The position numbers and the translations under genes were made by a program. From Frigoribacterium sp. PhB160 (lineage in GTDB: Bacteria > Actinomycetota > Actinomycetes > Actinomycetales > Microbacteriaceae), in contig NZ_RKIE01000001.1 of NCBI RefSeq assembly GCF_003751785.1, positions 659,564 to 723,563 of the forward strand: a stretch of DNA of 64,000 bases. The letters are read 5' to 3'. The notes under the pieces are model-generated. The model did no database searches and was not told the DNA's origin. It was given only the letters and a program-made list of their open reading frames with translations. Shown here piece after piece: positions 54,638 through 62,354 of this stretch; the first letter of the stretch is position 1; the number at the start of each line of letters is the position of its first letter.

Positions 54638-54649
54638 GGAGGCGCCTCC
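54638..54649. repeat. GGAGGCGCCTCC palindrome within a larger hairpin
   Basis: The octamer GGAGGCGC overlaps its own complement to form a 12-bp palindrome. Outer arms CCGTGCG (54622) and CGCACGG (54652) extend the structure. It lies between the divergent ABC ATPase and DedA genes. Confidence 0.6.
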
Positions 54650-54701
54650 TCCGCACGGTGCGCGAGCGGCCGGGCCCCGCCGGTCGCCGTCGTCGGCACG
54701 T

Positions 54702-54707
54702 TACAGT
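54702..54707 (+). promoter_or_regulatory. -10 element, leaderless start
   Basis: TACAGT, 6 nt before the GTG at 54714. Confidence 0.55.
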
Positions 54708-54713
54708 CGTGCG

Positions 54714-55391
54714 GTGACGACAGCCTCCCTCCTCGCCTCCCTGCCCGCCGCCTCCGGAGGGTTCCTGCTCTTCGACCCCGAGGCGCTGCTGCCCGCGCTC
54801 GGCCCGTGGGCGCTGGCCGGCATCTCGCTCATGGTCTTCATCGAGTCGGGCGTGCTGTTCCCCTTCCTCCCCGGCGACTCCCTCCTCTTCACCGCGGGGC
54901 TGCTGCACGAGGCCCTCGGCCTGCAGGTCTGGGTCATCGCGCTCTGCGCGTTCGTCGCGGCCTTCCTCGGCGACCAGGTCGGCTTCTTCCTCGGGCACAC
55001 CTTCGGCCGCAAGTGGTTCAAGCCCGACGCGCGGATCCTCAAGACGGCGCACCTCGAGAAGGCCGAGGCCTTCTTCGCCAAGTACGGCGGGCTGTCGCTG
55101 GTGCTCGGCCGCTTCGTGCCGATCGTCCGCACCTACGTGCCGCTCGCCGCGGGCACCGCGAACTACCGGTACCGGAAGTTCATCGCCTTCAACGTGATCG
55201 GCGCCTTCCTCTGGGCCGTCGGCGTGACGGTGCTCGGCTCGCTTCTCGGCGACGTGCCGATCATCCGCGACCACGTCGACGTCTGGGCGATCGTGATCGT
55301 GTTCGTCTCGGTGGCGCCGATCCTCGTCACCGTCCTCCGCAAGACCCTCGTCAGCCGTCGCGAGAAGCGCGTCACGACGCCCGGCGCCTGA
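54714..55391 (+). CDS. DedA family membrane protein
   Basis: 225 residues, GTG start. Members of this family are membrane proteins linked to lipid-carrier (undecaprenyl phosphate or phosphatidylethanolamine) flipping and to envelope homeostasis. Typical: MVFIESGVLFPFLPGDSLLF near residues 42-61, 'FLGDQVGFFLGHTFGRKWF' and 'LVLGRFVPIVRTYVPLAAGT' with conserved Glu, Asp and Arg. Four to five helices. The downstream kinase gene starts 13 bp later, so they may be cotranscribed. Confidence 0.92.
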   Translation: MTTASLLASLPAASGGFLLFDPEALLPALGPWALAGISLMVFIESGVLFPFLPGDSLLFTAGLLHEALGLQVWVIALCAFVAAFLGDQVGFFLGHTFGRKWFKPDARILKTAHLEKAEAFFAKYGGLSLVLGRFVPIVRTYVPLAAGTANYRYRKFIAFNVIGAFLWAVGVTVLGSLLGDVPIIRDHVDVWAIVIVFVSVAPILVTVLRKTLVSRREKRVTTPGA

Positions 55392-55404
55392 GCGGGCCGC
55401 GGCC

Positions 55405-56088
55405 GTGCTGACCGGACGGGACGCCCTGCTGGCGCGCGTCGACGTGCTGCGGGCCGCGGCCGGCGGCGGGCGGGTGCTGCTCGGCCTGGCCGGGGAGCCC
55501 GGCAGCGGCAAGAGCACGGTCGCCGTCCTCCTGGCGGAGGCGCTGGTCGCCCGAGGCGTCCCCGCGGCCGTCGTGCCCATGGACGGCTGGCACCTCTCCG
55601 GCCGCGAGCTCGCCCGCCTCGGCCGGGCCGGGCGCAAGGGCGCGCCCGACACGTTCGACGCGGGCGGGTACCTCGCCCTCCTGCGGCGGCTCCGCCTCGA
55701 CGCCGCCGAGACCGTCTGGGCCCCCGACTTCCGCCGGGAGATCGAGGAGGCGGTGGCCGGGTCGGTCGCCGTCGACCCGGCCGTGCAGGTGGTCGTCAGC
55801 GAGGGCAACTACCTGCTCGTCGACGACGGGTCGTGGCGAGGGGTCGCCGACGCCTTCGACGCGGTGTGGTTCGTCGACGCCCCGGCCGACGAGCGCCTCC
55901 GCTGGCTCGTCGCGCGGCACGAGCGGTACGGCAAGACGCCGGAGGCAGCGCTCGCCTGGGCGACGGGGCCGGACGAGGCCAACGCCCGCCTGGTGCGCTC
56001 GACCCGAGGCCGCGCCGACGACGAGGTCGACGGGGCCGCCCTGTGGGCCGAGGCCGCCGCGGAGCGCGCTGTCGGCGGTCGCCCGTAG
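55405..56088 (+). CDS. Uridine kinase-like P-loop nucleoside/nucleotide kinase
   Basis: 227-residue cytoplasmic phosphotransferase. Walker A GEPGSGKST at residues 30-38, 'VVPMDGWHLSGRELARLG' with the substrate-contacting Asp, PDTFDAGGYLALLRRLR, 'VVSEGNYLLVDDGSWRGVAD', and 'RWLVARHERYGKTPEAALAW' as lid. This is the pattern of the actinobacterial and rhizobial nucleoside/nucleotide or fructose-type kinases (FrcK-like) rather than of true uridine kinase. GTG start. Its TAG stop overlaps the presumed -10 of the next gene. Confidence 0.85.
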   Translation: MLTGRDALLARVDVLRAAAGGGRVLLGLAGEPGSGKSTVAVLLAEALVARGVPAAVVPMDGWHLSGRELARLGRAGRKGAPDTFDAGGYLALLRRLRLDAAETVWAPDFRREIEEAVAGSVAVDPAVQVVVSEGNYLLVDDGSWRGVADAFDAVWFVDAPADERLRWLVARHERYGKTPEAALAWATGPDEANARLVRSTRGRADDEVDGAALWAEAAAERAVGGRP

Positions 56089-56091
56089 GCT
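56086..56091 (+). promoter_or_regulatory. -10 element, leaderless start
   Basis: TAGGCT, 8 nt before the ATG at 56100, overlapping the preceding stop codon. Confidence 0.4.
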
Positions 56092-56099
56092 CGTCGATC

Positions 56100-56768
56100 A
56101 TGCGCCTCCTCCTCATCCGCCACGGCCAGACGCCCGACAACGTCCGGGGCGACCTGGGCACGACCGTCCCCGGGCCGGGCCTCACGGCGCTCGGCCTCCG
56201 CCAGGCGGCGGCGCTGCCGGAGGCGCTCGCCGACGAGCGCATCGGCGCCCTCTACGTGAGCAGCATGGTCCGCACGCACCTGACGGCGGCACCGCTGGCC
56301 GAGGCCCGCGGCCTCGTCCCGGTCGTGCTCGACGAGCTGCGCGAGGTCGGCGCCGGCGACCTCGAGATGCGCAGCGACCACGACGCCGTCACGGCCTACC
56401 TCGGCACGGTCGTCGCCTGGGTCGAGGGCGACCTCGACCGGCGGATGCCGGGCGGCGGCGACGGCCACGAGTTCTTCGGTCGCTACGACCGCGGCGTGGC
56501 GCTGGCCGTCGCGTCCGGTCACGGCACCGTGGCGATCGTCAGCCACGGCGCGGCCATCCGTGGCTGGGTCGGTGCGCGCTCCACGGGCGGCAGCCCCGCC
56601 TTCGCCCGCGACCACTCGCTCGACAACACGGGCGTCGTCGCGCTGGAGGGCGACCCCGAGGCGGGCTTCCGGCTCGTCAGCTGGCAGGGCGAGCCCGTGG
56701 GCGGGCCCGGGCTCGACGACCCGGCCGCGCTCGACCCGACCGGCGAGCCCGCCGAGGTCGACGCCTAG
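56100..56768 (+). CDS. Histidine phosphatase family protein
   Basis: 222-residue phosphatase of the phosphoglycerate mutase-like superfamily. The phosphohistidine motif RHG is at residues 7-9 (LLLIRHGQTPDN), with the second Arg at SSMVRTHLTAAPLAE, the Glu in the LREVGAGDLEM segment and the second His in AIVSHGAAIRGWV. Substrate unknown. Convergent with the membrane-protein gene, whose end it overlaps by 4 bp. Confidence 0.92.
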   Translation: MRLLLIRHGQTPDNVRGDLGTTVPGPGLTALGLRQAAALPEALADERIGALYVSSMVRTHLTAAPLAEARGLVPVVLDELREVGAGDLEMRSDHDAVTAYLGTVVAWVEGDLDRRMPGGGDGHEFFGRYDRGVALAVASGHGTVAIVSHGAAIRGWVGARSTGGSPAFARDHSLDNTGVVALEGDPEAGFRLVSWQGEPVGGPGLDDPAALDPTGEPAEVDA

Positions 56769-57985
56769 GCCGCGACGACCTCGTCCTCCTCGGTGACCTC
56801 GGCCCGCTCGTCGGCGAGGCGGGTGCGGCGGCGGCTCCAGGCGTGCGTGAGCACGGCGAGGCCGACGCCGGCCGCGAGCCAGAGCGCGAGCACGAGGCCG
56901 TCCCGCCCGATGCCCTGGGCGGGGAAGTAGACGACGGTCTGGGTGGCGTGCAGCCAGGCCGAGCCGTTCCAGAACGCGGACAACGCCGAGAAGAAGGACG
57001 GCACGAGCTGCGCCGCGAAGACGCCGCCCGAGCTCGTGAAGTTGAGCATGACGAAGAGCATCGTCAGCACAGGCGTCGTCCAGTGCCGCAGCAGGGGGTG
57101 CAGGCCCACCCCGACGACGACGATCCCGCTGACGTACAGCCAGCTGAGCAGCCAGAGCGGCCACAGTGCGTGGTCGACGATGCCGTAGACGGGGCCGACG
57201 ACGACGGTGCCGATCGCGGCGACGAGCGCCGCGGTGCCGACGGCGATGCCGAGGCGCGTGGCGAGGCCGGTGCGCGAGGCGGCGACGACGGCCGAGATCG
57301 CGGCGGCGCTGGCGTACCCGCCGACGCTGAGCGCGACCATGAGGAAGAACAGGCCCTGGCCGGTGGGGTCGCCCTCGCCCGTCGGCACGACGTCGTCGAC
57401 CTGCACGGGCAGGTGCTGTCGGTAGGCGATGGGCAGGAAGACCTTCTCCACGACCGAGGCGGTCGTGTCGCTCGCGGCGCTCGAGACGGAGATCGTCGCG
57501 TCGGTCGCCGTCGCCTCGTAGGAGGCGACGACGTCGCGGCTCTCGATCAGGGCGCGGGCCGCGGCGGCGTCGGGCACCGTCCGCACGTCCAGGGCCTCGG
57601 GCGCCGAGTCGTTGAGGGACTGCGCGAAGACCTCGGACTCGGCGGAGGAGCCGACGACGGCCACCGGCAGGTGGTGCGGCGTCGGCTGGCCGAAGGCGCC
57701 GAGGTACGCCAGGGCCATGCCCGCGGCGAGGAACAGGGGGATGAGCAGGTGCAGCCCGAGGCCACGCCAGAAGGAGGCGCCCGGCAGCGACCGGCGGGGC
57801 CGGCGTCGCTCGTTCAGGTGGATGTGGACGCTGTGGCCCCCCGTGCCCGCGGGGACGGCGCGGGCGACGTCCTCTCCTGAGCCGACGACGGGGAAGCCGC
57901 CGCGGTCGGGCTCACCGGGGTGCCCGCCCGGCCGCGGCTCGCGGAGGGCGACTCGACCGGACGGTTCGGACTGGGGTGACGACAC
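56765..57985 (-). CDS. YhgE/Pip- or ABC-2-like membrane protein
   Basis: 406 residues. After an 85-residue soluble N-terminus comes one helix (about 75-95), an extracytoplasmic domain of about 110 residues (LPVAVVGSSAESEVFAQSLN onward), then five helices. This layout is shared by YhgE/Pip and DUF3533-type proteins and ABC-2 permeases of multidrug exporters lacking a paired ATPase. An 85-bp palindromic element codes residues about 33-61 in the N-terminal tail. Divergent from a MarR regulator whose likely operator lies at 58046, so it is probably the regulated exporter. Confidence 0.78.
   Translation of the reverse strand: MSSPQSEPSGRVALREPRPGGHPGEPDRGGFPVVGSGEDVARAVPAGTGGHSVHIHLNERRRPRRSLPGASFWRGLGLHLLIPLFLAAGMALAYLGAFGQPTPHHLPVAVVGSSAESEVFAQSLNDSAPEALDVRTVPDAAAARALIESRDVVASYEATATDATISVSSAASDTTASVVEKVFLPIAYRQHLPVQVDDVVPTGEGDPTGQGLFFLMVALSVGGYASAAAISAVVAASRTGLATRLGIAVGTAALVAAIGTVVVGPVYGIVDHALWPLWLLSWLYVSGIVVVGVGLHPLLRHWTTPVLTMLFVMLNFTSSGGVFAAQLVPSFFSALSAFWNGSAWLHATQTVVYFPAQGIGRDGLVLALWLAAGVGLAVLTHAWSRRRTRLADERAEVTEEDEVVAA
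57805..57889. repeat. Palindromic interspersed element inside a coding region, copy 9 (85 bp)
   Basis: GTCGCTCGTTCAGG (57805-57818) and CCTGAGCCGACGAC (57876-57889) give 85 bp. It is translated as part of the hydrophilic N-terminal tail of the membrane protein, far from the membrane helices. Far from the main cluster of copies in the first 20 kb. Confidence 0.6.
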
Positions 57986-58045
57986 GGGGCTCCTCGGGGG
58001 TGGACGGTGTGCAGGCGGTCGGCCTGCGCGACGACGAACCCCTTT

Positions 58046-58060
58046 GTTGCATCGTGCAAC
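58046..58060. promoter_or_regulatory. Likely MarR operator
   Basis: GTTGCATCGTGCAAC: perfect 6-bp arms with a 3-bp centre, in an AT-richer patch between divergent membrane-protein and MarR genes. MarR proteins typically bind such 15-20-bp palindromes in the divergent promoter. Confidence 0.75.
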
Positions 58061-58135
58061 TCATGACTGTACGCCTCCGCGTCGTGCGGCGCCAGCGGTC
58101 GTCCTGGGCGAGCGTCCCGACCGGCGTGCGGTCGT

Positions 58136-58141
58136 TAGGCT
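58136..58141 (+). promoter_or_regulatory. -10 element, leaderless start
   Basis: TAGGCT, 6 nt before the ATG at 58148. Confidence 0.55.
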
Positions 58142-58147
58142 CGGCCC

Positions 58148-58603
58148 ATGACGCGCGACACGAGGCAGGACGGGGCGGACCGGGCGGAGATCGACCGCGT
58201 CTACTCCGAGCTCGAGCGGGTCTCACGACGCGCCGTGGCGCGGGCGCGTCGCCGCAGCGCGCCCCTGTCGTTCGTGGAGCACTCGCTCGTCACCTTCATC
58301 GCGACCCACCCGGGCTGCCGCGCCGTCGACATCGCCGCGGACTTCGGGCTCAACCGCTCCACCGTGTCGCGGCAGCTCGCCGGGCTGCTCGAGCTGGGCC
58401 TCGTCTCGACCGGCGGCGAGGGCGAGGCCGACGGGCGCCGCGGCCAGGTCCTGTCGCTGACGCCGCGCGGCGACGAGCTGCTGGCCCGCTCGACGGAGGC
58501 GAACCGGGCGGCGCTCGCCGAGACCCTCGGCGAGTGGCGGCCCGCCGAGATCGCCGACCTGGCGGCCGCGCTGCGTCGCCTGAACTCGGCCTTCGAGGGC
58601 TGA
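58148..58603 (+). CDS. MarR-family transcriptional regulator
   Basis: 151-residue dimeric winged-helix repressor. Dimerisation helices flank the DNA-binding region CRAVDIAADFGLNRSTVSRQ followed by 'LAGLLELGLVSTGGEGEADG' and the wing R-R-G-Q (about residues 55-105). Ligand unknown. It is divergent from the YhgE/ABC-2-like membrane protein and probably controls it through the palindrome at 58046. Confidence 0.93.
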   Translation: MTRDTRQDGADRAEIDRVYSELERVSRRAVARARRRSAPLSFVEHSLVTFIATHPGCRAVDIAADFGLNRSTVSRQLAGLLELGLVSTGGEGEADGRRGQVLSLTPRGDELLARSTEANRAALAETLGEWRPAEIADLAAALRRLNSAFEG

Positions 58604-58777
58604 GCGAGGGGCTCGGGGACGGGGCCGCGAGGGGCGGGCGGCACTGCGCATCGTCGTGGTGGCCCGGTGATCCTCGGGGTACAGATCCGGTCACGGATGT
58701 GACTGGTGTGACTCGTGTGAACGCATGAGGACCCAGAACTGGGGACAAACTGATCGCGGGCAACCCTGGACTCCGGG

Positions 58778-58806
58778 TTTACCCTTCCGCGTCCCGCACC
58801 TAGGGT
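58778..58806 (+). promoter_or_regulatory. Promoter of the M23 peptidase gene
   Basis: TTTACC (58778-58783), 17 bp, TAGGGT (58801-58806). Transcription would start near 58813, leaving a leader of about 75 nt. Upstream of it, around 58695-58735, GTGACT/GTGTGAC units repeat. I looked for a c-di-AMP riboswitch, often found before actinobacterial wall-peptidase genes, and could not identify one. Confidence 0.65.
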
Positions 58807-58887
58807 GGAGGAGTCCGTCGGCCGGGTGGACGCGCGCTCGATCGTGCGGAGACCGGCGATCCCCCCTGCGAGTTAGGTCCCGCCTCC

Positions 58888-60285
58888 GTGAGTCAGCCCC
58901 GCTCCGTCACCGCCGTCCGCGCCTCCGTCGGCACCGTCTCGACGATGCTGCTGGCCGTCGCCGTCGTGGTGGCCGGGGTGCTCGTGGGAGGTTCGCCCGC
59001 GCAGGCGGCCGGCTACCCGAGCTGGGACGACGTCACCGCCGCCCGCGCGAACGAGTCGTCGAAGGCCGCGCAGATCTCCGAGCTGCAGGGGCTGCTCACG
59101 GGCCTCCAGACCGACGCCGCGAACGCGCAGAGCGAGGCCGAGCGCCTCGGCGCTCTCTTCCAGCAGGCGCAGGACGCCGCCGACACCGGCGCCGCGAAGC
59201 TCGCCGAGCTCGAGTCCCAGGTCGCCGAGCAGGAGGCCGTCGCCGACGAGAGCGAGCGGCGTGCGGGCCAGGTCTCGGCGCAGCTCGCCCGAACGGGCGG
59301 CGGCGACGTCTCGACCCAGATCGTGGCCGAGGGCGACGCCGCCGACGACCTCCTCTACCGTCTCGGCGCCATGAGCAAGATCACCGAGCAGGCCGAGGGC
59401 ATCCGCCAGCAGGCCGTCTCCGACCGCAACGTCGCGCAGTCGCTGAGCGACCAGGCGAAGGTCGCGAAGGAGGCGCTGGTCGGCCTCCGCGACGACGCCG
59501 AGGCCTCGATGTCCGAGGCTCAGGCGGCCTCCGACGCCGCTGCCGCCGCGGTGGCCGCTCAGCAGGAGAACGAGTCCCGCCTGCAGGCCCAGCTCGCGTC
59601 GCTGCAGAGCGCCACGGCCGTCACCGAGGAGCAGTACCAGGCCGGGGTCGAGGCGGAGAAGGCCCGCCTCGCCGCCGAGAAGGCCGCCCGGGAGGCCGAG
59701 CTGGCCCGTCAGGCCGAGGAGCTCCGTCAGCAGCAGGCCGCCGCCGCTGCCGCCGCGGCCGCCGCCGCTGCCGCCGCGGCCGCCGCGGCTGCCGCCCGCC
59801 CGGCGCCCTCGCCCAGCGCCCCGGCGCCGAGCTCGCCGGCCCCGAGCAGCCCCGCCCCCGCGCCGTCGACCGGCGGAGGCGGCTGGGTCCGACCGAGCGC
59901 CGGCTACATGTCGAGCGGGTACGGCATGCGCGTGAACCCCGTGACCGGCATCTACCGCATGCACGACGGCATCGACCTGGCCCCGGGCTGCGGCTCGCCG
60001 ATCTACGCCGCCGCCTCGGGCACGGTCAGCTACGCCGGCTCGTACGGCGGCTACGGCAACTACGTCCGCGTCGGCCACGCCGGCGGCGTGAGCACGGCCT
60101 ACGGACACATCGTCAACGGCGGCATCCGCGTCTCGGTCGGCCAGTCGGTCGTCGCGGGCCAGCTCATCGCCCTCGTGGGCTCGACCGGCAACTCGACCGG
60201 CTGCCACCTCCACTTCGAGACCCGCAACGGCGGCGTCTCGACGAACCCGGTGCCGTTCATGGCGGCGCGGGGCATCTACTTCTAG
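58888..60285 (+). CDS. Secreted M23 peptidase with coiled-coil domain
   Basis: Cell-wall endopeptidase or regulator of wall hydrolases, 465 residues, GTG start. Signal peptide about 1-41 (ends PAQAAG). Residues about 50-282 form a long Ala/Glu/Gln-rich coiled coil as in EnvC/RipA-like proteins. Then 20 consecutive Ala (284-303), a Pro/Ser linker and the LytM domain. Zinc residues are intact: H359 and D363 in HDGIDL and H440, H442 in CHLHFE, so it should be active. Probably acts in cell separation. A hairpin at 60301 ends the unit. Confidence 0.93.
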   Translation: MSQPRSVTAVRASVGTVSTMLLAVAVVVAGVLVGGSPAQAAGYPSWDDVTAARANESSKAAQISELQGLLTGLQTDAANAQSEAERLGALFQQAQDAADTGAAKLAELESQVAEQEAVADESERRAGQVSAQLARTGGGDVSTQIVAEGDAADDLLYRLGAMSKITEQAEGIRQQAVSDRNVAQSLSDQAKVAKEALVGLRDDAEASMSEAQAASDAAAAAVAAQQENESRLQAQLASLQSATAVTEEQYQAGVEAEKARLAAEKAAREAELARQAEELRQQQAAAAAAAAAAAAAAAAAAAARPAPSPSAPAPSSPAPSSPAPAPSTGGGGWVRPSAGYMSSGYGMRVNPVTGIYRMHDGIDLAPGCGSPIYAAASGTVSYAGSYGGYGNYVRVGHAGGVSTAYGHIVNGGIRVSVGQSVVAGQLIALVGSTGNSTGCHLHFETRNGGVSTNPVPFMAARGIYF

Positions 60286-60300
60286 GCCGTCGTCGGGGCG

Positions 60301-60334
60301 CCGCCTCGCAGGTCGGACGCCCGACGCGAGGCGG
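60301..60334 (+). terminator. Terminator of the M23 peptidase gene
   Basis: CCGCCTCGC / GCGAGGCGG with an inner stem GTCGG / CCGAC and an ACGC tetraloop, 15 bp after the stop. Confidence 0.78.
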
Positions 60335-60381
60335 GGGCCGCAGCGGCCGGCGACCGTCGTCGAGGGACCTCCTCGAGGTGG

Positions 60382-60387
60382 CATGAT
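60382..60387 (+). promoter_or_regulatory. -10 element, leaderless start
   Basis: CATGAT, 6 nt before the GTG at 60394. Confidence 0.5.
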
Positions 60388-60393
60388 CGACCG

Positions 60394-60918
60394 GTGACGA
60401 ACACCGCCCTGCCCCCGCTCCACACCGCCCTCGTCGACTACGACGACCCCCGGGCCGCGGAGCTCCGCGCCCGCATGGACGCCGAGATGACCGCCGTCTA
60501 CGGCCTGGGCCGCGAGCCCGAGCCCGTCGAGGTCGTCGCGGCCCGCGACGCCGCCCTCCACGTGCACCCCGAGAACGTCCGGGCGACCCTGCTCGTCGTC
60601 GACCCCGAGGGCACGGCCCTCGGCCACGCCGTCCTGTACGACCGCGACGGGCAGTGGGAGGTCAAGCGGGTCATCGTCGACGCCTCGCAGCGCGGCCGCG
60701 GCATCGGGCGCCTGCTCATGGCGGCGCTCGAGCGGGTCGCCGGGGAGGGCGGGGCCGAGCGGATGATCCTCCAGACCGGCGACCGTCAGCCCGACGCCGT
60801 CGCGCTGTACGAGAAGGTCGGCTGGACGCCGATCCCGACCTACGAGCCCTACGTCACGACCATCCCGCAGTCGATCTGCTTCGAGAAGCGCCTCGACCGC
60901 GGCGTCGCCGGGCGCTGA
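60394..60918 (+). CDS. GNAT family N-acetyltransferase
   Basis: 174-residue acetyl-CoA-dependent transferase. Acetyl-CoA binding motif A is VKRVIVDASQRGRGIGRLLM (about residues 89-108), followed by ERMILQTGDRQPDAVALYEK and VGWTPIPTY, the usual end of the fold. Substrate unknown; could be an amino acid, aminoglycoside-like compound or protein. GTG start, apparently leaderless. Confidence 0.92.
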   Translation: MTNTALPPLHTALVDYDDPRAAELRARMDAEMTAVYGLGREPEPVEVVAARDAALHVHPENVRATLLVVDPEGTALGHAVLYDRDGQWEVKRVIVDASQRGRGIGRLLMAALERVAGEGGAERMILQTGDRQPDAVALYEKVGWTPIPTYEPYVTTIPQSICFEKRLDRGVAGR

Positions 60919-60963
60919 CCCGGCCGACGACGGCCCGGGGCCGCGCCGCGGGCCGCCGCGGGT

Positions 60964-60969
60964 TAAGGT
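60964..60969 (+). promoter_or_regulatory. -10 element, leaderless start
   Basis: TAAGGT, 7 nt before the GTG at 60977. Confidence 0.55.
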
Positions 60970-60976
60970 GGGCTCC

Positions 60977-61336
60977 GTGATCACGAGACGAGACGCTGCG
61001 CAGCAGCTCGACATCCCGATCGAGATGGCCGTGCGCCACGGGATCCCCGCCCGGCTGACGGTCGACGAGCTCGTCGCCCTCGAGAAGCAGCCGCCCGCCT
61101 GGCTGGTGCAGTCGAGGGCCAACCGCACCGGCAAGCCGGTCTGGGTCGACCTCGCCTGCGTCGTCTGCGGGTACCACGAGGCGGCCCGGCCGAAGAAGTG
61201 GTGGCCCGACTACACCTGGCTCAGCTGCGACGACCACCACGCCGACGAGCTGCCCGAGCCCGAGCCCGGGACGGCCCGCAGCGAGGTCGACGGCATCGGC
61301 AGTCGCTTCGTGGCCATCGTCGACACGCGGCCGTAG
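60977..61336 (+). CDS. Small zinc-ribbon-like hypothetical protein
   Basis: 119 residues. The N-terminal half looks like a helix-turn-helix-like or helical region (RRDAAQQLDIPIEMAVRHGI). The second half has a Cys/His cluster (CVVCGYH and later CDDHH) that could hold zinc. No named family recognised. GTG at 60977 chosen because TAAGGT lies 7 nt upstream; an ATG-like start three codons earlier would abolish that spacing. Stands alone between GNAT and a convergent gene. Confidence 0.65.
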   Translation: MITRRDAAQQLDIPIEMAVRHGIPARLTVDELVALEKQPPAWLVQSRANRTGKPVWVDLACVVCGYHEAARPKKWWPDYTWLSCDDHHADELPEPEPGTARSEVDGIGSRFVAIVDTRP

Positions 61337-61371
61337 CCCGCGACCCGGAGGCCGCGCCCGCGGCCCGCGGC

Positions 61372-62301
61372 TCAGAGCGCGTAACCCACGGACGCCGGCG
61401 ACTCGAGGCCCGACAGCAGGTGCACGCACGCCTGCCGGACGTCCTCGGCGAGGAGCTGGCCGAGGATGTGCTTGTCGTGCCAGTGGACGAGGTCGGCGAC
61501 GTCCACGTCGTCGACGTGGTCGGCGACGAGGTAGCTGAACGCCACGGGCGTGCCGTCCTCGTCGAGCGTGCGCCGGAAGCCGAGGGTCTCGCGGGTGGAC
61601 GCGTCGACGAAGGCCTCCCAGCCGGGGTCGGCGCCGTCGGGCACGACGACCTCGACGCGGGCGTGCGCGGCGGCCGGACGAGGCGGTTCGACGCTCGTCC
61701 CGAGGTGCGCCTCCACGACGACGAGGTCGAGGTCGGCGTCGCGGGCACGGTCGTCGTCGCCGCGCGAGCCGGTCCCGTCGGGGGCGGGCCGGGCGAGCGA
61801 CGGCGTGCTCACGTCGAGGCCCGCGGCCACGTCGGCGACCACGTGCGCCGCCGCGCGGTCGAGCACGTCGTCGAGCGCGTCGAGGCGCCGGGCGGCGACC
61901 CGCAGCCACGACTCGAGCGCGGCCGCCTCGGGGGCTTCGTAGGCGCTCCCGTCGAGCGAGTGCACGGCGAAGGAGGCGGCCTCGACCGACCACTCCCACG
62001 AGAGCACCACGCGGGTCAGGGCGCCCGGCCGGGGCAGCAGGGCGAGGGTGCCGAGGCGCAGGCCGGAGGCGTAGTGCAGCTCGGGCTCGTGCAGCAGATG
62101 ACGGACGTCGTCGGCCGCGCGCCGGGCGAGCGCCGGGACGGCCACGCGGACGGTCACGTCGCGCCAGCCGGTCGCCCGGGCGGGCACGCCGTCGCGGTGC
62201 CTCGGGATCGTCAGGGCCCGGGCCATGTCACGCGGCAGCGGCGCCGCGGGCGCGACCCGACGGGGCCGGCCGGCCGGGGGGATCGAGTCGGTGGAGGACA
62301 T
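61372..62301 (-). CDS. Hypothetical protein
   Basis: 309 residues with the ATG at 62301. I recognise no domain. The protein is soluble, acidic in its second half, with helical stretches (ESWLRVAARRLDALDDVLDR) and a segment AFSYLVADHVDDVDVADLVH. CAAGAT lies 8 nt upstream, consistent with a leaderless transcript. The DNA/RNA endonuclease gene lies 53 bp upstream in the same direction, so they could be an operon; a functional link is only a guess. Confidence 0.6.
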   Translation of the reverse strand: MSSTDSIPPAGRPRRVAPAAPLPRDMARALTIPRHRDGVPARATGWRDVTVRVAVPALARRAADDVRHLLHEPELHYASGLRLGTLALLPRPGALTRVVLSWEWSVEAASFAVHSLDGSAYEAPEAAALESWLRVAARRLDALDDVLDRAAAHVVADVAAGLDVSTPSLARPAPDGTGSRGDDDRARDADLDLVVVEAHLGTSVEPPRPAAAHARVEVVVPDGADPGWEAFVDASTRETLGFRRTLDEDGTPVAFSYLVADHVDDVDVADLVHWHDKHILGQLLAEDVRQACVHLLSGLESPASVGYAL

Positions 62302-62309
62302 GGACGACG

Positions 62310-62315
62310 ATCTTG
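62310..62315 (-). promoter_or_regulatory. -10-like element, leaderless start
   Basis: CAAGAT on the minus strand, 8 nt before the ATG at 62301. Confidence 0.35.
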
Positions 62316-62354
62316 CCAGGCCCACCTGCGCGTCAGCGGCGGAGCGCCGGACGC

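Noticed and set aside
58604-58887. c-di-AMP (ydaO) riboswitch before the M23 peptidase
   Set aside because: Such riboswitches occur before actinobacterial wall hydrolases, but the predicted leader after the promoter at 58778 is only about 75 nt, too short, and no motif was recognised.
59737-59796. Run of 20 alanine codons as a possible assembly artefact
   Set aside because: Mixed GCC/GCG/GCT codons stay in frame and connect a coiled coil to a Pro-rich linker, a normal place for such a run.
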